Origin: an uncultured Bryobacterales bacterium
GTDB taxonomy: Bacteria; Acidobacteriota; Terriglobia; Bryobacterales; Bryobacteraceae
NCBI GenBank assembly: GCA_937959285.1
Contig: CALGAR010000024.1
Location: forward strand, 1-47,186
Length of the DNA: 47,186 nucleotides
Direction of reading: 5' to 3'
Of this stretch, positions 7,067 to 15,921 are shown in pieces (position 1 is the first letter of the stretch; each line of letters opens with the position of its first letter). Made by a program: the position numbers and the translations under genes. The notes beneath the pieces were generated by a model. That model searched no databases, had not been told where the DNA came from, and worked only from the letters and a program-made list of their open reading frames with translations.

Positions 7067-8346
7067 TGCCGGATTTGCAGCTGCTCCTCATTCAGGTTGC
7101 CTTCATCGTCATCGTCACTAAGACGGCTGGGCTGCTTGTACGGGCAATCGGGCAGCCTCCAGTAGTCGGGGAGCTGACTGCTGGCATTCTGCTCGGGCCG
7201 TCCGTGTTCGGCACGCTGGCGCCGCAACTCTCATCCACCCTGTTTCCGCCTGACAGTCTCGCCTTCCTCCAGACCTTGAGCCAAGTCGGCCTGCTCTTAT
7301 TCATGTTCATGGTCGGCCTCGAATTTCAGCCTCGACGGATCCGCCGGTACGGACATGTTCTATTCCTCGCAAGCCACTTCAGCCTGGCTCTTGTTTTCTT
7401 TCTGTGCAGCGCTGTCTCCCTCTTCCTTTATCCGAAACTTTCCGACAACCGGGTGACCTACGTAGAGTTTTCGCTGTTCCTCGGGGTTGCTCTCGGCGTT
7501 TCCGCCTTTCCGGTGCTTGCAAGAATTGTTCGTGAGCGAGGGCTGGGCAAGTCCGAGCTAGGCGCGCTCTCGATCGGCTGCGCCGCGGTCGACGACGTCA
7601 GTGCGTGGTTCCTCCTGGCTTCTATTCTCAGTCTGGTGCGATCCATGCACTCCTCTGTACCCATCTGGTGGACGCTGGCCGGACTCGCGCTGTTCGTTAT
7701 CGTCGTACTGCTCATCATTCGCCCCCTGCTCGCTTTCATACTGACCGAGAAGCGTTGGAAGGGGACGTATTCGGAGCTCTTCATCTCCCTCGTGTTTGTG
7801 CTGCTCTTGTGCTGTGCCGGTATCACCGAGTGGCTTGGGATTCACCTTGTATTCGGCGCATTCCTATTTGGCGTAGCGGTCCCGAGGAAGCATGGGATCT
7901 CCGAGGATCTCGAAGCGAAGCTGCGTCCGGTCACGGAAGTCCTGCTGCTGCCAATCCTCTACGCGGTCATCGGCCTTCGCACCAGTTTCGGGCTGCTTCA
8001 AAGTTCAGAGATGTGGCTGCACTGCGCGCTCCTTTTCGCTGTTGCAGTCGTGGGGAAGACGGCTGGAGTGACGATCGCCGCGCGTCTCTCCGGCGTGCCG
8101 TGGCGGGAATCGGCTGGCTTCGGTATTTTGATGAACACCCGCGGGCTGATGGAGCTCGTAATCGCAAAGATCGGCCTCGACCTCGGCATCATCAATGCGG
8201 CGGTCTTCTCCATGCTGGTGCTGGTGGCTCTCGTCACCACTGGCCTCGCCTCGCCGCTTCTCATGCTGGTCTACCCGCGCCGTCAATTGGCGGATGAAGC
8301 AGCGGAGGAACGAGAACAGGTTTCGACTATCGCAGCCAACGTCTGA
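7063..8346 (+). CDS. CPA2-family cation:proton antiporter
   Basis: A 427-residue integral membrane protein with about 12 hydrophobic segments, of the Na+/H+ exchanger (PF00999) fold. Typical sequence blocks are GQPPVVGELTAGILLGPS at the N-terminus, GLLLFMFMVGLEFQ, GVALGVSAFPVLARIVRERG, and the paired Asp residues in SIGCAAVDDVSAWFLLA expected to carry ion translocation in CPA2 members. There is no TrkA-N nucleotide-binding domain at the C-terminus, which ends soon after the last membrane helix, so it resembles short Kef/NapA-like antiporters. The start overlaps the stop of the small membrane protein upstream (ATGA), marking a two-gene operon. K+ or Na+ specificity cannot be read from sequence. 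Confidence 0.9.
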   Translation: MMPDLQLLLIQVAFIVIVTKTAGLLVRAIGQPPVVGELTAGILLGPSVFGTLAPQLSSTLFPPDSLAFLQTLSQVGLLLFMFMVGLEFQPRRIRRYGHVLFLASHFSLALVFFLCSAVSLFLYPKLSDNRVTYVEFSLFLGVALGVSAFPVLARIVRERGLGKSELGALSIGCAAVDDVSAWFLLASILSLVRSMHSSVPIWWTLAGLALFVIVVLLIIRPLLAFILTEKRWKGTYSELFISLVFVLLLCCAGITEWLGIHLVFGAFLFGVAVPRKHGISEDLEAKLRPVTEVLLLPILYAVIGLRTSFGLLQSSEMWLHCALLFAVAVVGKTAGVTIAARLSGVPWRESAGFGILMNTRGLMELVIAKIGLDLGIINAAVFSMLVLVALVTTGLASPLLMLVYPRRQLADEAAEEREQVSTIAANV

Positions 8347-8380
8347 TCCGCCGCTCACCGGTCTTTCCGCCGTACCAATG

Positions 8381-8406
8381 GGAACAGGAAGTGTGATAGG
8401 ATCGTC
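8381..8406 (+). promoter_or_regulatory. ECF-type promoter upstream of the ECF sigma gene
   Basis: GGAAC at 8381-8385 and CGTC at 8403-8406 are separated by exactly 17 bases, matching the usual ECF promoter form (GGAAC, 16-17 bases, CGTC). It lies 30 bases upstream of the sigma factor ATG at 8436 and just after the antiporter gene. The placement suggests that the sigma factor transcribes its own gene. Confidence 0.5.
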
Positions 8407-8435
8407 CCCGCTCAATTTCTGCCGGGACGTCCTGG

Positions 8436-9002
8436 ATGCCAGATTTGCTACAGCAATCTGATCGGGAAGTAGTTGAGAGATTCCTCAGCGAAACTTGTGA
8501 AGATTCATTCCGCTGCCTTTTCGATGCCTTCGCTCCACGGTTGCGCTGTTACTTCCGTCTGCGCGGCTGCGATTCCGGCTTGTCCGAAGAGTTGACGCAG
8601 GATGTCATGATGTCGGTCTACCGGCATCGCAGATCTCTCAGAAAGGCATCCTGCTTCCCGACGTGGCTTTTCAAAATCGCCCGCAACACGCTGCTGGCGC
8701 ACTTACGCTCCTCAGCCAGGAAGGTGGCTACCGTCAACCTGGAAGCCCTTACAGCATCCGCTCTGCGGCATGATCCCGACCTGCTGTCGAAGCAGCGCTT
8801 CCGAGAGTGGATGAGATTGTTGAGCCCCGCAGAGCAGCGGGTCATGCTGCTGCGTTTTGTGGATGACCTGGAATATCACGAAATCGCTTCACTGCTAAAG
8901 GCTCCGGTCGGGACGATCCAGTGGCGCGTGTTCCGGGCCAAACGCAAACTGGCGGCCCGGTTCAACGGGAGCAGTCAGTTATCTCCCGTTAAAATTATTT
9001 GA
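8436..9002 (+). CDS. ECF-subfamily RNA polymerase sigma factor
   Basis: A 188-residue sigma-70 family protein with the ECF two-domain layout. Region 2 lies around residues 25-95 (DSFRCLFDAFAPRLRCYFRLRG, ELTQDVMMSVYRHRRSLR, FPTWLFKIARNTLLAHLRS) and region 4 around 125-180 (LSPAEQRVMLLRFVDDLEYHEIASLLKAPVGTIQWRVFRAKRKLAARF). No anti-sigma gene follows; the next gene is a TonB-dependent receptor 81 bases downstream. The missing anti-sigma partner means activity may be set by expression level or an unlinked regulator. An ECF-like promoter precedes it. The start ATG at 8436 gives a normal length for the family. Confidence 0.9.
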   Translation: MPDLLQQSDREVVERFLSETCEDSFRCLFDAFAPRLRCYFRLRGCDSGLSEELTQDVMMSVYRHRRSLRKASCFPTWLFKIARNTLLAHLRSSARKVATVNLEALTASALRHDPDLLSKQRFREWMRLLSPAEQRVMLLRFVDDLEYHEIASLLKAPVGTIQWRVFRAKRKLAARFNGSSQLSPVKII

Positions 9003-9083
9003 TCCTCGCCAACAAATCCCCATCGTTCAGCCATCTCTACCTCCAACAACCATCTTGTTTACACGGGGTTGGAAGGGGATTCT

Positions 9084-12000
9084 ATGAACCTTTATCGCAA
9101 TGTACCTTACACTCGGTGCGGGCTCTGGGCGCTGATGTCGCTCTGCTTCATCCTGTGCGCTGGGAACCTGCACGGGCAAGTGCTTTACGGTGCATTAACG
9201 GGCAGTGTGTCAGATTCAAGCGGAGCAGTGGTGCCAGGAGCCGTTGTTGAGGCTGTAAACGTCGAGACCGGCGTCGCGCGCCAGACGAAGTCGGATGAGC
9301 GGGGCAATTTCCTCTTTGCGGATCTGCAGCCGGGGAAATACAAGGTCACTATCTCCGCCCCCTCGTTTGCAACCGTCATCCAAGAGGGAGTAACGATTGA
9401 ACTGAACACGGTCCGGCGTTTGGATGCCAGGCTTCAGGTGGCCCAGGTAAGCGAGAGCATCACGATTGCCGCATCGGCTGTCACATTGCAGACGGACCGT
9501 GCGGACGTCAACCATCAGATTTCCAGGTCGCAGGTTCAAAATCTGCCGTTTGCAGGGAATCAGGGCCGTAATTTTCAGAACCTTTATAAGATCATTCCCG
9601 GATTCAGCCCGCCAGGAGAGCTGCATTCTGATGCAGGCAATCCGCAGCGCGCGTTAGGAAGCAACGTCAACGGCGTCTCCTATTCGAACAACAACACGCG
9701 TCTTGACGGAGCCACCGTAAGCTATCCTTGGCTGCCGCACATTATTGCTTATGTCCCTCCCGCGGATGCGGTCGAGACGGTGAACATCGTCAGCAACAGC
9801 TTCGACGCCGAGCAGGGGATGGCGGGCGGATCCGCGGTGAACGTCTCCATCAAGTCCGGAACCAATGAATTCCACGGCAGCGGCCACTGGTATCACACAA
9901 ACAGCGCAGTGCAAGCCCGCAACTTTTTCTTTGTGGGCGACGAGCTGCCCAAGAACCTCCTGAACCAGTTCGGGGGGACACTCGGTGGTCCTATCAAGAA
10001 GAACAAGCTTTTCTTCTTTACCGACTGGGAACGCACGACGCGCAGGCAGTATGCTTCCGCCTTCCGCACGGTCCCGACCGCGGCGCTTCGTGAGGGCGAT
10101 TTCAGCGGAACCGGCGCCCAGATTTACGATCCGCTCACAGGCAACCCGAACGGAACGGGCCGACAGTTGTTTCCCAACGGACGGATTCCGGCGAGCCGCA
10201 TCGATCCGGCCGCCGCGCACATGACGTCGTTGATCCCTGAACCGAATCTGAGCCTCTTCCCGAGCAATTACTTCGCTACCGGAAACTATCAGTTCAACCG
10301 GGATAACTTCGACGTCAAGATCAACTACAACCCCACCGACAAGACGTCCATGTTTGCACGCTACAGCATCTCGCCGAGTGATATCTTCGATCCTCCCTCC
10401 TTGGGACCGGCGGGAGGCGATGCTCTTGCCGGCGGCCAGCCAGGCAATGCTCCCGGACGCGTGCAGAGCGCGTCGGTGGGAGGCACGTATACGGTGAGCC
10501 CTACCATTCTGATCGACGGAAACATCGGCTTCACCCGCCAGCGGCTTGGAGCACAGAACGTTGACATCGACCGCAACTACGGGCTCGAAGACCTGAAGAT
10601 CCCAGGGACCAACGGACCGGATCGTTTGCAAGGCGGGTATCCGCGCTTCACGATCAGCGGGTTTTCCTCCCTCGGCAATCCCAACGTCTCGAATCCGTTC
10701 CTGTTCCGCGATAACCAGTACGTTGTGGTGGGGAACTTGAGCTGGGTGAAAGGAGCCCATTCCCTCCGCTTTGGAGGCGAGTATACCTATTACACGATCA
10801 ACCACTTCCAACCGCAGGCATCGAATGGGCCACGCGGCGGCTTCAACTTCACTGGAGGGCTGACAGCGCTTAACGGCGGTCCCTCTCCGAATCTTTACAA
10901 CAGTTGGGCGGACTGGCTGCTCGGACTGCCGTTCTCTCTCGGAAAAGATGTGCAGTACATTAATCCAGCCGCCGTCCGCATGCCCGGCTATGGCTTCTAC
11001 GCCCGCGATCAATGGCAGGTAACCCGCAAACTGACCCTCAACTTCGGCGCGCGCTTTGAGCGCTATCCGTTCGCAACCCGCGACCATCGCGGTGGTGAGC
11101 GGTATGACCCGGCCACAGACAAAGTGCTTGTCGGCGGCTTGGGAGGCGTGCCGGAGGACACCGGCGTCAGAGTGCCCGTTCTGCAGGTCGCTCCCCGCCT
11201 CGGCATCGCGTATCGTGCCACGGAAAGGACCGTCGTCCGCGCGGGTTACGGCATCAGCATCGACCCTGACTCGTTCCGCTACATGAGGGATTCATATCCG
11301 GCCACAATCTCCTCGCAGTTTTCCGGTGCGAACAGCTATCAGGCAGCCGGTTCCTTGCGTACGGGGATTCCTGAGATTGTGGGACCGGACTTGAGCCAGG
11401 GAATTATCGATCTGCCTCTGGCCGTCGGCACGACTACGTTTCCCGAAGAGTACCGCCGCGGCTACATCCAGTCGTTCAATTTCACAATCCAACGTGATCT
11501 CGGCGCCGGCTTCAATCTGCAAGCAGGTTATGTCGGTTCGCGCGCAATCCGCCAAACTGCCCGGGTCAACATCAACGCAGCCCCTCCGGGAGGCGGCAAC
11601 GCCGGGCGCGCTCTGGCTCTCCTGTACCCCGGCCGCGTCGGCACGATCAACCTTTACACTCCGTTCAGCACGTCCAACTACAACTCGCTTCAGACGCAGC
11701 TGAGGCGCACGATGGCAGGAGGCAGCTTCTTCGGCATCTCCTATACGTGGTCGAAAGCCATCTCCTTTGCAGATAACAACGACTCAACACTGATGTGGAA
11801 CACTCCCGAGTACTGGGGTCGCAATCGCGCTCCGGCCAACTTCGACCGAACGCATAACCTTCAGATCTACGGCGTCTACAGCCTTCCGTTTGGCAAAGGG
11901 AAGCCGTTGGCAAATTCGGGCATTGCTTCCTGGCTTTTCGGCGGGTGGCAGGTGAATGGCATCATGAGCATTCTCAGTGGCACACCGTTCACCATCACTT

Positions 12001-12419
12001 CTGCCGGAAACTCGGTCAATGCTCCCGGCAACAGCCAGACCGCGGATCAGGTTGTGGGTAAGGTGCGGAAACTGGGGCAGGTCGGCCCAGGCACAAGCTG
12101 GTTCGACCCGGCCGCCTTTATGCCTGTCACTGAACAACGTTTCGGAAACGTAGGCCGAAACAGCATGAGAGGCCCGGGCTCTTTCAATCTCGACGCCAGC
12201 CTCTTCCGAAGCTTCCACCTTACTGAATCCGTGCGCCTGGAGTTTCGAGCGGAGTCATTCAGCGTCACCAACACGCCGCAGTTCGGAAATCCGAATGGGA
12301 ATGCCTCCGCTCCGACCCGCGACCCCAGCGGGGCGATTCGCAGCCTCAACAACTTCAGCTCGATCACGTCGGCAAGCGGCGCCCGGCAGGTCCGCTTCGC
12401 GATCAAGCTGTTCTTCTGA
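9084..12419 (+). CDS. Oar-like TonB-dependent outer-membrane receptor
   Basis: An 1111-residue outer-membrane protein. After a signal peptide (residues ~1-32, ending near NLHGQ) comes a carboxypeptidase-regulatory-like beta domain (GALTGSVSDSSGAVVPGAVVEAVNVETGVARQT..GNFLFADLQPGKYKV), then a plug with VQNLPFAGNQGRNFQNLYKIIPGF, then a long beta-barrel ending in the aromatic KLFF. This is the Oar/CarboxypepD_reg-TonB arrangement expanded in Solibacter-like Acidobacteria. Substrate is unknown; oligosaccharides or peptides are usual guesses. I chose ATG 9084 over the TTG at 9069 because GGAAGGGGA sits 5-13 bases before the ATG. The adjacent ECF sigma gene may control it. No SusD-like partner is present. 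Confidence 0.93.
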   Translation: MNLYRNVPYTRCGLWALMSLCFILCAGNLHGQVLYGALTGSVSDSSGAVVPGAVVEAVNVETGVARQTKSDERGNFLFADLQPGKYKVTISAPSFATVIQEGVTIELNTVRRLDARLQVAQVSESITIAASAVTLQTDRADVNHQISRSQVQNLPFAGNQGRNFQNLYKIIPGFSPPGELHSDAGNPQRALGSNVNGVSYSNNNTRLDGATVSYPWLPHIIAYVPPADAVETVNIVSNSFDAEQGMAGGSAVNVSIKSGTNEFHGSGHWYHTNSAVQARNFFFVGDELPKNLLNQFGGTLGGPIKKNKLFFFTDWERTTRRQYASAFRTVPTAALREGDFSGTGAQIYDPLTGNPNGTGRQLFPNGRIPASRIDPAAAHMTSLIPEPNLSLFPSNYFATGNYQFNRDNFDVKINYNPTDKTSMFARYSISPSDIFDPPSLGPAGGDALAGGQPGNAPGRVQSASVGGTYTVSPTILIDGNIGFTRQRLGAQNVDIDRNYGLEDLKIPGTNGPDRLQGGYPRFTISGFSSLGNPNVSNPFLFRDNQYVVVGNLSWVKGAHSLRFGGEYTYYTINHFQPQASNGPRGGFNFTGGLTALNGGPSPNLYNSWADWLLGLPFSLGKDVQYINPAAVRMPGYGFYARDQWQVTRKLTLNFGARFERYPFATRDHRGGERYDPATDKVLVGGLGGVPEDTGVRVPVLQVAPRLGIAYRATERTVVRAGYGISIDPDSFRYMRDSYPATISSQFSGANSYQAAGSLRTGIPEIVGPDLSQGIIDLPLAVGTTTFPEEYRRGYIQSFNFTIQRDLGAGFNLQAGYVGSRAIRQTARVNINAAPPGGGNAGRALALLYPGRVGTINLYTPFSTSNYNSLQTQLRRTMAGGSFFGISYTWSKAISFADNNDSTLMWNTPEYWGRNRAPANFDRTHNLQIYGVYSLPFGKGKPLANSGIASWLFGGWQVNGIMSILSGTPFTITSAGNSVNAPGNSQTADQVVGKVRKLGQVGPGTSWFDPAAFMPVTEQRFGNVGRNSMRGPGSFNLDASLFRSFHLTESVRLEFRAESFSVTNTPQFGNPNGNASAPTRDPSGAIRSLNNFSSITSASGARQVRFAIKLFF

Positions 12420-12429
12420 CTCCGGCAAT

Positions 12430-12444
12430 CCGCACCGGGTGCGG
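12430..12444. terminator. Hairpin between convergent receptor and MATE genes
   Basis: CCGCAC-CGG-GTGCGG forms a perfect 6-base-pair, 3-base-loop hairpin between the stop of the TonB-dependent receptor (12419) and the stop of the MATE gene (12465). There is no T run on either side. It probably serves as a bidirectional termination or RNA-end-protecting structure. Confidence 0.45.
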
Positions 12445-12464
12445 CGCTACCGAACCGCGCCCGG

Positions 12465-13880
12465 TCAAATCTTCTGATTCTTCCAGCGGCCTTTCCGGAA
12501 CATCACCATCCCGACGACGGCGAGCGTCGATTCCGAGATTGCAATAGCAAGAAAGACTCCATTCTCGCCAAGTCCTGCGACCATGGCCAAGCCATAGGCA
12601 AGCGGAATTTGCCAGAGCCAGTAGCAGAACAGATTGATCACAGTGGGCGTCCAAGTATCGCCCGCACCATTAAAGGCCTGCACCATAACCATACCCCAGG
12701 CGTAGAAGATGTACCCGTAGCTGATAAACCGAAGGCAACTGGCTCCGATCGGAACAACGGCGGGATCCTGCGTAAAGATGCGGACCCCAGGCTCCGCAAA
12801 CAGGATGAAGAGGAGGGCGACCGCGCCAAGAAAAATCATGTTATAGAGGCCGGTCCGCCAGACGGAAAGTTCTGCCCGCTCCGGGCGCCCCGCTCCCAGA
12901 TTCTGGCCCACCAGCGTGGCTGCAGCATTGCTCAACCCCCACGAAGGCAGCAGGGCCGTCACGATAATTCGCAGGGCGATGGTGTAACCGGCAAGCGCGC
13001 TGCTGCCAAAGAGTGCGACAATGCGCACCAACCCCAACCAACTTGCGGTTGCGACAAGAAACTGCAGCATTCCCGTTAGGGAAACGCGAAGGAGCTTCAC
13101 CATCACTGGCTGATCGAGGCGTACGTGCCTCCACTGGATGCTGACACGTCCCGCTCCTCGGACGAGTGCGGCAAACTGATACACGACGCCAACGCCCCGC
13201 CCAATCGTTGTAGCGATGGCGGCCCCGGCCAGCCCCAGCTCCGGGAAGGGTCCCCAGCCGAAGATCAGGCACGGATCGAGGATCATGTTGCAGATGTTTC
13301 CGATCCAAAGCACGCGCATCGCGATGGCCGCATCCCCTGCGCCGCGGAAGACCGCATTGATGAGAAACAGCAGCATGATGGTGAGGTTGCCGCCCAGAAT
13401 GATCGCCGTATACTTCCAACCGCCGGCAACTAGCTCAGGGGAAGCGCCCAAAAGGCCGAGGAGTTCTCGAGCGAAGGATGCGCCAGCAACGCCGACAACA
13501 ACGGCGACACAGACGCCGATTCCGATGGCCTGGACAGCGGCAACGGCAGCGCCTTCCGGATCGCCTTCTCCTATGCGCCGCGCAACCATGGCCGTCGCCG
13601 CCATACTGAGTCCCATGGCGACAGCGAATACCAGGGTCAGCAGGGACTCCGTTAGCCCGACCGTAGCAATTGCATCGGATCCAAGACGGCCCACCCAGAA
13701 GACGTCGACGATGCCGAACAGGGACTCCATCGACATCTCGAGCACCATGGGGATCGCCAGTAGCCAGATGGCTCGCCCGATGCTGCCCTTGGTGAAATCG
13801 TGGTGGCTGCCGCGAAGCGACTCTCGAACGGCGTGCCAAAACCCCTGTGCCGACTCCTGAACCTCCGCGGCCTCGTCCAT
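12465..13880 (-). CDS. MATE family efflux transporter
   Basis: A 471-residue inner-membrane protein with 12 hydrophobic helices in two similar halves. Signature segments include AIPMVLEMSMESLFGIVDVFWVGRLGSDAIATVGLTESL in helix 1-2, FLINAVFRGAGDAAIAMRVLWIGNICNMILDPCLIFGWGPFPELGLAGAAIATTIGR at the end of the first half, and LVGQNLGAGRPERAE plus VMVQAFNGAGDTWTPTVINLFCYWLWQIPLAYGLA in the second half. These match the NorM/DinF group that exports organic cations using a Na+ or H+ gradient. The start ATG is at 13878-13880. It lies 51 bases downstream of the GH127 gene on the same strand and may be co-transcribed with it, though no functional link is evident. Confidence 0.92.
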   Translation of the reverse strand: MDEAAEVQESAQGFWHAVRESLRGSHHDFTKGSIGRAIWLLAIPMVLEMSMESLFGIVDVFWVGRLGSDAIATVGLTESLLTLVFAVAMGLSMAATAMVARRIGEGDPEGAAVAAVQAIGIGVCVAVVVGVAGASFARELLGLLGASPELVAGGWKYTAIILGGNLTIMLLFLINAVFRGAGDAAIAMRVLWIGNICNMILDPCLIFGWGPFPELGLAGAAIATTIGRGVGVVYQFAALVRGAGRVSIQWRHVRLDQPVMVKLLRVSLTGMLQFLVATASWLGLVRIVALFGSSALAGYTIALRIIVTALLPSWGLSNAAATLVGQNLGAGRPERAELSVWRTGLYNMIFLGAVALLFILFAEPGVRIFTQDPAVVPIGASCLRFISYGYIFYAWGMVMVQAFNGAGDTWTPTVINLFCYWLWQIPLAYGLAMVAGLGENGVFLAIAISESTLAVVGMVMFRKGRWKNQKI

Positions 13881-13931
13881 TTATTCAGTGTAGTGGGTCT
13901 GCCTGCTCTGGCACGATGGCGCGTGGAGCCT

Positions 13932-15842
13932 TCATTCGACAGGAATCCAGACCTGCATCGCGGTGGGTTCCCGATTGGCAAAGGCATAATAGGGAATCAA
14001 AGTTAACTCGGCGCGGCGAGTGGAGCGCTTGATCCACGGCTGATACAAAGGGTCGGCGGCACTGGAACGGACAAACATCCCACCGAGGTGCTTCAGGAGA
14101 ACGACGCCGCCGAGGAGGTCGCCCCGCCATTCGGGGCGAAACCGGTTCAAGCCAACCAGAGTCACATCGTAAATGGACTCAACTCCTTGCTGGTCAAGGC
14201 CTTCCATGCAGTACAGCAGCGGTCCCCGCATGACGGCCGCCTTCCCGGCGTTCTCCCGCACCCTGGGGTTCGCCATCATCATCCTGGGAGTCATGTCGAA
14301 GGTCAGGCGCACTTGGTCCCCCTTCTTCCAGACCCGCCGGATCGCGAGGTAGCGTCCCGGAGCGCCTTCCGGGCCACGCTCTTTGTTAATTTCCCCCCGA
14401 GCAACATTGGCCCAGGCAGGAACTCGGACAAACAGCGTAAACTCCTTCCGGTCAGGCGGCTCAATCCTCAGCTCGACGTCGCCGTCCCATGGATACCCGG
14501 TCGTCTGGGTTACGACTGTATCGTTCCACTGCAGCCTGCCTGAATGATACAAGTGGACCCACAAGCCTTCGGCGCTCTCGCTGTAAAAGTAGCCGGGCAG
14601 AGAAGCCAGAATCCGCTGGAGGTTCGGTGGGCAGCAGGTCGTTTCATACCAGGGGTTGCGGATCGGGCTCTCAGAGTCGCCCCGGAGCGCGAGGGGAGTC
14701 CGGTAGCAGTAGGTTGTGCCGGAGAGGGACATCCCAGCGTTGACCGCGTTGTAGAGCACGTGTTCCAGGAGATCTGCGAATCGGGCCTCTCCCGTGGCGA
14801 GCAGCATGCGCCAGTTCCAGATCATGTTGCCGATCGCCCCGCAGCTTTCCGCGTATGCGGTCTCGTTGGGAAGCTCGTAGGGCGCCCCGAAAGCTTCGCC
14901 GCTCGCCCGGGATCCGACTCCGCCGCTAATGTACATCTTCATCTGCGTCAGGTCCCGCCACAGCGTCTCGAGCGTCTTCCGGTAGGCCAGGTCCCCCGTC
15001 TCCATGTAGTAGTCAGTGGCTCCGCTTGCTGCATACATCGCTCGCACGGCATGACCTTCGAGATGGGTTCGGGATGTGAACGGCTTGCCGGTGAAGAGAT
15101 AACTGAGATCGCGTGGCGAAAGTTCGATCCGCGGATCGCCCTGGAACAGGTAGCCCGCAAAGTCGAGGTATTTACGGGATCCGGTAGTGCGGTAGAGTTC
15201 AATCAGAGCGAGCTCTATTTCGGGATGCCCTTCCAGGATCGGACGCTTTCCCGGTCCGAACCGCTCGATGACATAATCGGCCATCCGAATGCCCGCGTCG
15301 AGCAGTTTTCGTCCGCCTCCAGCCCGGTGGTACGCGATCCCCGCTTGCAGCAAATGCCCCAGGCAGTACAACTCATGCCCGTGGCGCATGTTGGTGTGGC
15401 GCTCCTGCTTGCGCTCGGCGGCATAGTAGGTGTTGAGATACCCGTCGGGCTCCTGGGCAGCCACTACGTCGTCGATCACTCTCTCCAGGGCTTTCCGCAA
15501 ATCGGGGCGGTCTTCGCTTTGGAGGACGAAGGCAGCAGCCTCCATCCACTTGTACAAGTCGGAATCTGTATAGAGCGGTCCGCGGCGAGGAACAATCTTA
15601 CGCCCGGAAAGCCGGCGGAAGTTGTCTACCACGCCATGCTGTTCGAGCAGAGTGAGAAGAGTAGGCAGACTCTTCTCGGCGTTTACGCGCATGCGCTTGC
15701 TCCAAAAGCCATCCCCCAGCCTTACGGACCGGATCGGCAGCGGGCGCAGCGCCGCGTGTGGCGACCGGGTGGTATCGACCACAGGTTGTGCTGCCAGCAC
15801 AAACGTAAGAAGAGGCAGAAGGCACAACTTCCAGGTGACCAC
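13932..15842 (-). CDS. GH127 family beta-L-arabinofuranosidase (secreted)
   Basis: A 636-residue glycoside hydrolase of family 127 (PF07944). A signal peptide covers about residues 1-18 (KLCLLPLLTFVLAA), so it is exported. The alpha/alpha barrel shows VRLGDGFWSKRM, AAQEPDGYLNTYY, ELYCLGHLLQAGIAYHRA, MYISGGVGSRASGEAFG, then NETAYAESCGAIGN and NPWYETTCCPPNLQR. In the characterised Bifidobacterium enzyme HypBA1 a zinc ion is held by one Glu and three Cys, one Cys being the nucleophile; here Glu332, Cys334, Cys403 and Cys404 are in the equivalent places, so the site is intact. The start is GTG at 15840-15842 because an in-frame stop lies one codon further upstream. It likely trims L-arabinofuranose from plant glycans. 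Confidence 0.9.
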   Translation of the reverse strand: MVTWKLCLLPLLTFVLAAQPVVDTTRSPHAALRPLPIRSVRLGDGFWSKRMRVNAEKSLPTLLTLLEQHGVVDNFRRLSGRKIVPRRGPLYTDSDLYKWMEAAAFVLQSEDRPDLRKALERVIDDVVAAQEPDGYLNTYYAAERKQERHTNMRHGHELYCLGHLLQAGIAYHRAGGGRKLLDAGIRMADYVIERFGPGKRPILEGHPEIELALIELYRTTGSRKYLDFAGYLFQGDPRIELSPRDLSYLFTGKPFTSRTHLEGHAVRAMYAASGATDYYMETGDLAYRKTLETLWRDLTQMKMYISGGVGSRASGEAFGAPYELPNETAYAESCGAIGNMIWNWRMLLATGEARFADLLEHVLYNAVNAGMSLSGTTYCYRTPLALRGDSESPIRNPWYETTCCPPNLQRILASLPGYFYSESAEGLWVHLYHSGRLQWNDTVVTQTTGYPWDGDVELRIEPPDRKEFTLFVRVPAWANVARGEINKERGPEGAPGRYLAIRRVWKKGDQVRLTFDMTPRMMMANPRVRENAGKAAVMRGPLLYCMEGLDQQGVESIYDVTLVGLNRFRPEWRGDLLGGVVLLKHLGGMFVRSSAADPLYQPWIKRSTRRAELTLIPYYAFANREPTAMQVWIPVE

Positions 15843-15921
15843 ATGTCAATGATATCGTTGTGCTAGCGGCTCGCGTAGAGCCGAAGGCCCGCGCCGGGCG
15901 CCACAACCCGAGGATTCCTTC

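Noticed and set aside
9654..11087. 477-residue open frame antisense to the TonB-dependent receptor
   Set aside because: No recognisable motifs or ribosome site; a shadow of codon bias in a clear, full-length receptor gene.
14544..15866. 440-residue open frame antisense to the GH127 gene
   Set aside because: The minus-strand GH127 has an intact signal peptide and zinc site; the plus-strand frame shows no family features.
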